Shown in pieces: positions 5,578 to 6,969 of a stretch of DNA of 6,969 nucleotides (position 1 is its first letter; every line of letters starts with the position of its first letter). Both the position numbers and the translations under genes were made by a program. Origin of the DNA: Propionibacterium sp. (lineage in GTDB: Bacteria > Actinomycetota > Actinomycetes > Propionibacteriales > Propionibacteriaceae); the NCBI GenBank assembly GCA_012514785.1, contig JAAYZP010000311.1, forward strand, positions 1 to 6,969, given 5' to 3'. The notes under the pieces were generated by a model. It had not been told where the DNA came from. It worked only from the letters and a program-made list of their open reading frames with translations, and made no database searches.

Positions 5578-6562
5578 GATCCTCGCACTGCCCTTCTTCC
5601 AGCGCGCGCTGGTGGCGGCCATCCTCAGCGGCCTGCTCGCGCCGTCCGTGGGCACCTACATCGTGCAGAAGCGGCTCAGCCTGCTGGGCGACGGGCTGGG
5701 CCACGTCGCGATCATGGGCGTCGGTTTCGCGCTGATGACGGGGCAGTCGCCGCTGCCGGTGGCGGTGGTTACCGCGATCGCGGGCGCCATCGTCGTCGAG
5801 TTGTTGCGCCAGTCCGGGAAGGCCTCGGGCGACCTCGGGTTGGCGATCCTCTTCTACGGCGGCCTGGCGGCCGGCGTGCTGATGGCGGGCGTGGCCGGCC
5901 AGGGCGCGGCGGGGCTGAGCGGCTACCTGTTCGGGTCGCTGACGTCGGTGACGACCTCCGACATCGCCGTGATCGTCGTCCTCGCCGTGATCCTGATGGT
6001 GTGCACGATCGGGCTCGCGCCGCGGCTGTTCGCCGTCAGTGTCGACGAGGAGTACTCGCAGGTACTGGGGCTGAAGGCGCGCTGGCTGAACCTGCTGATC
6101 GTCGTCCTCGCCGCGGTGGCGGTGACCGTGTCGATGCGGACGGTGGGGCTGCTGCTGATCTCGGCGCTGATGATCATCCCCGTCGCGACGGCGCAGCAGC
6201 TGTTCGTGAGCTTCAAGGGCACCTTCTTCGGCTCGATGGGCATCGGGGCGCTGGCGGCCGTCGTCGGCACCTTCGCCTCGTTCTACCTGGACACCGCCAC
6301 CGGGGCGACGATCGTCGTCACGGCGATCGTGTTCCTCGGGGTGGCCTGGACCCTCGGACGCTTCGTGAAGCGCACGGACCGCTTCGTCCCCTACATCGAG
6401 GACCACGGCCGACACCCGCACGAGCCTGCCGAGCCCCACGACGACAGTCACGCCCTGCCGAAGATCCGCGCCGGCAAGGTGATCCAACATGGCGACCACT
6501 ACGACTACATTCATGACGGCCACCGCCATGCCGTCCACGGAGACCACTATGACGAGCACTAG
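5570..6562 (+). CDS. znuB: Zinc ABC transporter permease ZnuB with histidine-rich C-terminal tail
   Basis: A 330-residue ABC-3 family membrane protein that forms the zinc channel. About eight or nine hydrophobic segments lie between residues 12 and 264 (for example about 12-32, 62-80, 88-108, 131-151, 172-210, 222-240 and 244-262). The family segments SLLGDGLGHVAIMGVG (37-52) and LGLKARWLN (166-174, the region contacting ZnuC) are present. Unusually, the last helix is followed by a hydrophilic tail of about 65 residues (266-330) with 13 histidines, containing HGDHYD twice (307-312, 323-328) around the HxxHxH triad HDGHRH (315-320). Typical permeases stop near 270-290. The tail is predicted to be cytoplasmic and may bind or buffer zinc. 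The ATG at 5570 overlaps znuC by 8 bases and has GAGG seven bases upstream. The gene overlaps zur by 14 bases. Confidence 0.94.
   Translation: MIEILALPFFQRALVAAILSGLLAPSVGTYIVQKRLSLLGDGLGHVAIMGVGFALMTGQSPLPVAVVTAIAGAIVVELLRQSGKASGDLGLAILFYGGLAAGVLMAGVAGQGAAGLSGYLFGSLTSVTTSDIAVIVVLAVILMVCTIGLAPRLFAVSVDEEYSQVLGLKARWLNLLIVVLAAVAVTVSMRTVGLLLISALMIIPVATAQQLFVSFKGTFFGSMGIGALAAVVGTFASFYLDTATGATIVVTAIVFLGVAWTLGRFVKRTDRFVPYIEDHGRHPHEPAEPHDDSHALPKIRAGKVIQHGDHYDYIHDGHRHAVHGDHYDEH
6539..6543 (+). promoter_or_regulatory. Ribosome binding site of zur inside the znuB tail
   Basis: GGAGA lies five bases before the ATG at 6549. It is formed by the codons for Gly324 and Asp325 of ZnuB. The site selects this ATG over upstream in-frame ATGs at 6489, 6513 and 6528, which would add a Thr-rich segment read out of frame through the znuB histidine tail. 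Confidence 0.7.
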
Positions 6563-6953
6563 ACGCAACACCTGGCAGCGCGCCGCCGTGCGCGATTTCC
6601 TCTCCGGGACGGAGGAATTCAAGACGGCGCAACAGGTGCATGTGGAACTCATGGGCATGGGCGACAAGGTGGGCCTGGCGACGGTGTACCGCGCGCTCCA
6701 GGCGATGTCCGAGACGCACGAGATCGACACGGTGCGCACCCTCGAGGGCGAACTTGCCTACCGCGCCTGCACCCCTGGCCACCACCACCACCTGGTGTGC
6801 CGGCAGTGCGCGTTCACGGTGGAGATCAAGGCCGACGAGGTCGAGGAGTGGGCGCACGCCGTCGCCAAGGAGCACGGGTTCACCGATGCGGGCCACGAGA
6901 TCGAGGTGTTCGGGCTCTGCGCGGAGTGCTCAGCGCTCGAAGAAGGGCAGTGA
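6549..6953 (+). CDS. zur: Zinc uptake regulator Zur (Fur family)
   Basis: A 134-residue DNA-binding repressor that blocks zinc-uptake genes when zinc is plentiful. The N-terminal winged helix (about 1-75) contains the recognition region GLATVYRALQAM (42-53). The dimerisation domain has the structural zinc site CxxC pair Cys84/Cys87 (CRQC) and Cys124/Cys127 (CAEC). When aligned by eye to Mycobacterium tuberculosis Zur (FurB), the regulatory ligands are all kept with a two-residue offset: Asp60, Cys74, His79 and His81 for one site, His78, His80, Glu99 and His116 for the other. That favours zinc over iron or peroxide sensing. The start at 6549 gives a normal-length protein and has GGAGA five bases upstream. 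It is the last gene of the znu operon and so probably controls its own level through the operator at 3904-3918. Confidence 0.93.
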   Translation: MTSTRRNTWQRAAVRDFLSGTEEFKTAQQVHVELMGMGDKVGLATVYRALQAMSETHEIDTVRTLEGELAYRACTPGHHHHLVCRQCAFTVEIKADEVEEWAHAVAKEHGFTDAGHEIEVFGLCAECSALEEGQ

Positions 6954-6969
6954 CCTGAGCCCGCGTTCG

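Noticed and set aside
6489..6548. N-terminal extension of zur from the ATG at 6489
   Set aside because: The added residues are a Thr-rich out-of-frame reading of the ZnuB histidine tail, with no family match, while the ATG at 6549 has a good ribosome binding site and gives normal length.
5375..6739. Leftward open frame of 454 codons opposite znuC, znuB and zur
   Set aside because: It runs antisense through three genes with intact motifs. Its Arg/His/Asp-rich low-complexity composition is what the opposite strand of GC-rich membrane-protein codons gives.
6954..6969. Sequence after zur
   Set aside because: Only 16 bases remain; too short to support a terminator or another gene.

Overview
The window is GC-rich (roughly two-thirds G+C by eye), with tightly packed, overlapping genes and third codon positions dominated by G and C. 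The protein sequences read as actinobacterial. A Zur with the full ligand set of the Mycobacterium tuberculosis protein and a dus-dgt gene pair both fit that phylum. A Propionibacteriaceae-type host is my best guess, but this is an inference and not proven here.

There are two divergent blocks. The left block (about 1-3855) reads leftward: an uncharacterised small protein (about 91 aa), then a GH36 alpha-galactosidase one base downstream of it, then a tRNA-dihydrouridine synthase (dus) with its own promoter, and finally the 5' end of a dGTP triphosphohydrolase-like gene (dgt) that runs off the left edge.

The right block (3918-6953) reads rightward and is a complete zinc uptake operon: znuA (lipoprotein zinc receptor), znuC (ATPase), znuB (permease) and zur (zinc-sensing Fur-family repressor). 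Each gene overlaps the next by 8-14 bases. A perfect 7-1-7 palindrome of the Fur/Zur type covers the predicted -10 element and touches the znuA start codon. The likely circuit is therefore closed: Zur with zinc bound shuts off the operon that carries its own gene. The znuA mRNA appears to be leaderless.

The points most worth a second look are a histidine-rich cytoplasmic tail on ZnuB that contains an HxxHxH triad and a repeated HGDHYD motif; the placement of zur's ribosome binding site and start codon inside the second copy of that motif; a 17-bp near-palindromic motif found both upstream of dus and upstream of the small unknown gene; and the unknown gene itself. No RNA genes, CRISPR arrays, insertion sequences or convincing terminators were seen. 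No radically new system is evident; most of the window is a recognisable zinc operon and housekeeping genes with some unusual details.
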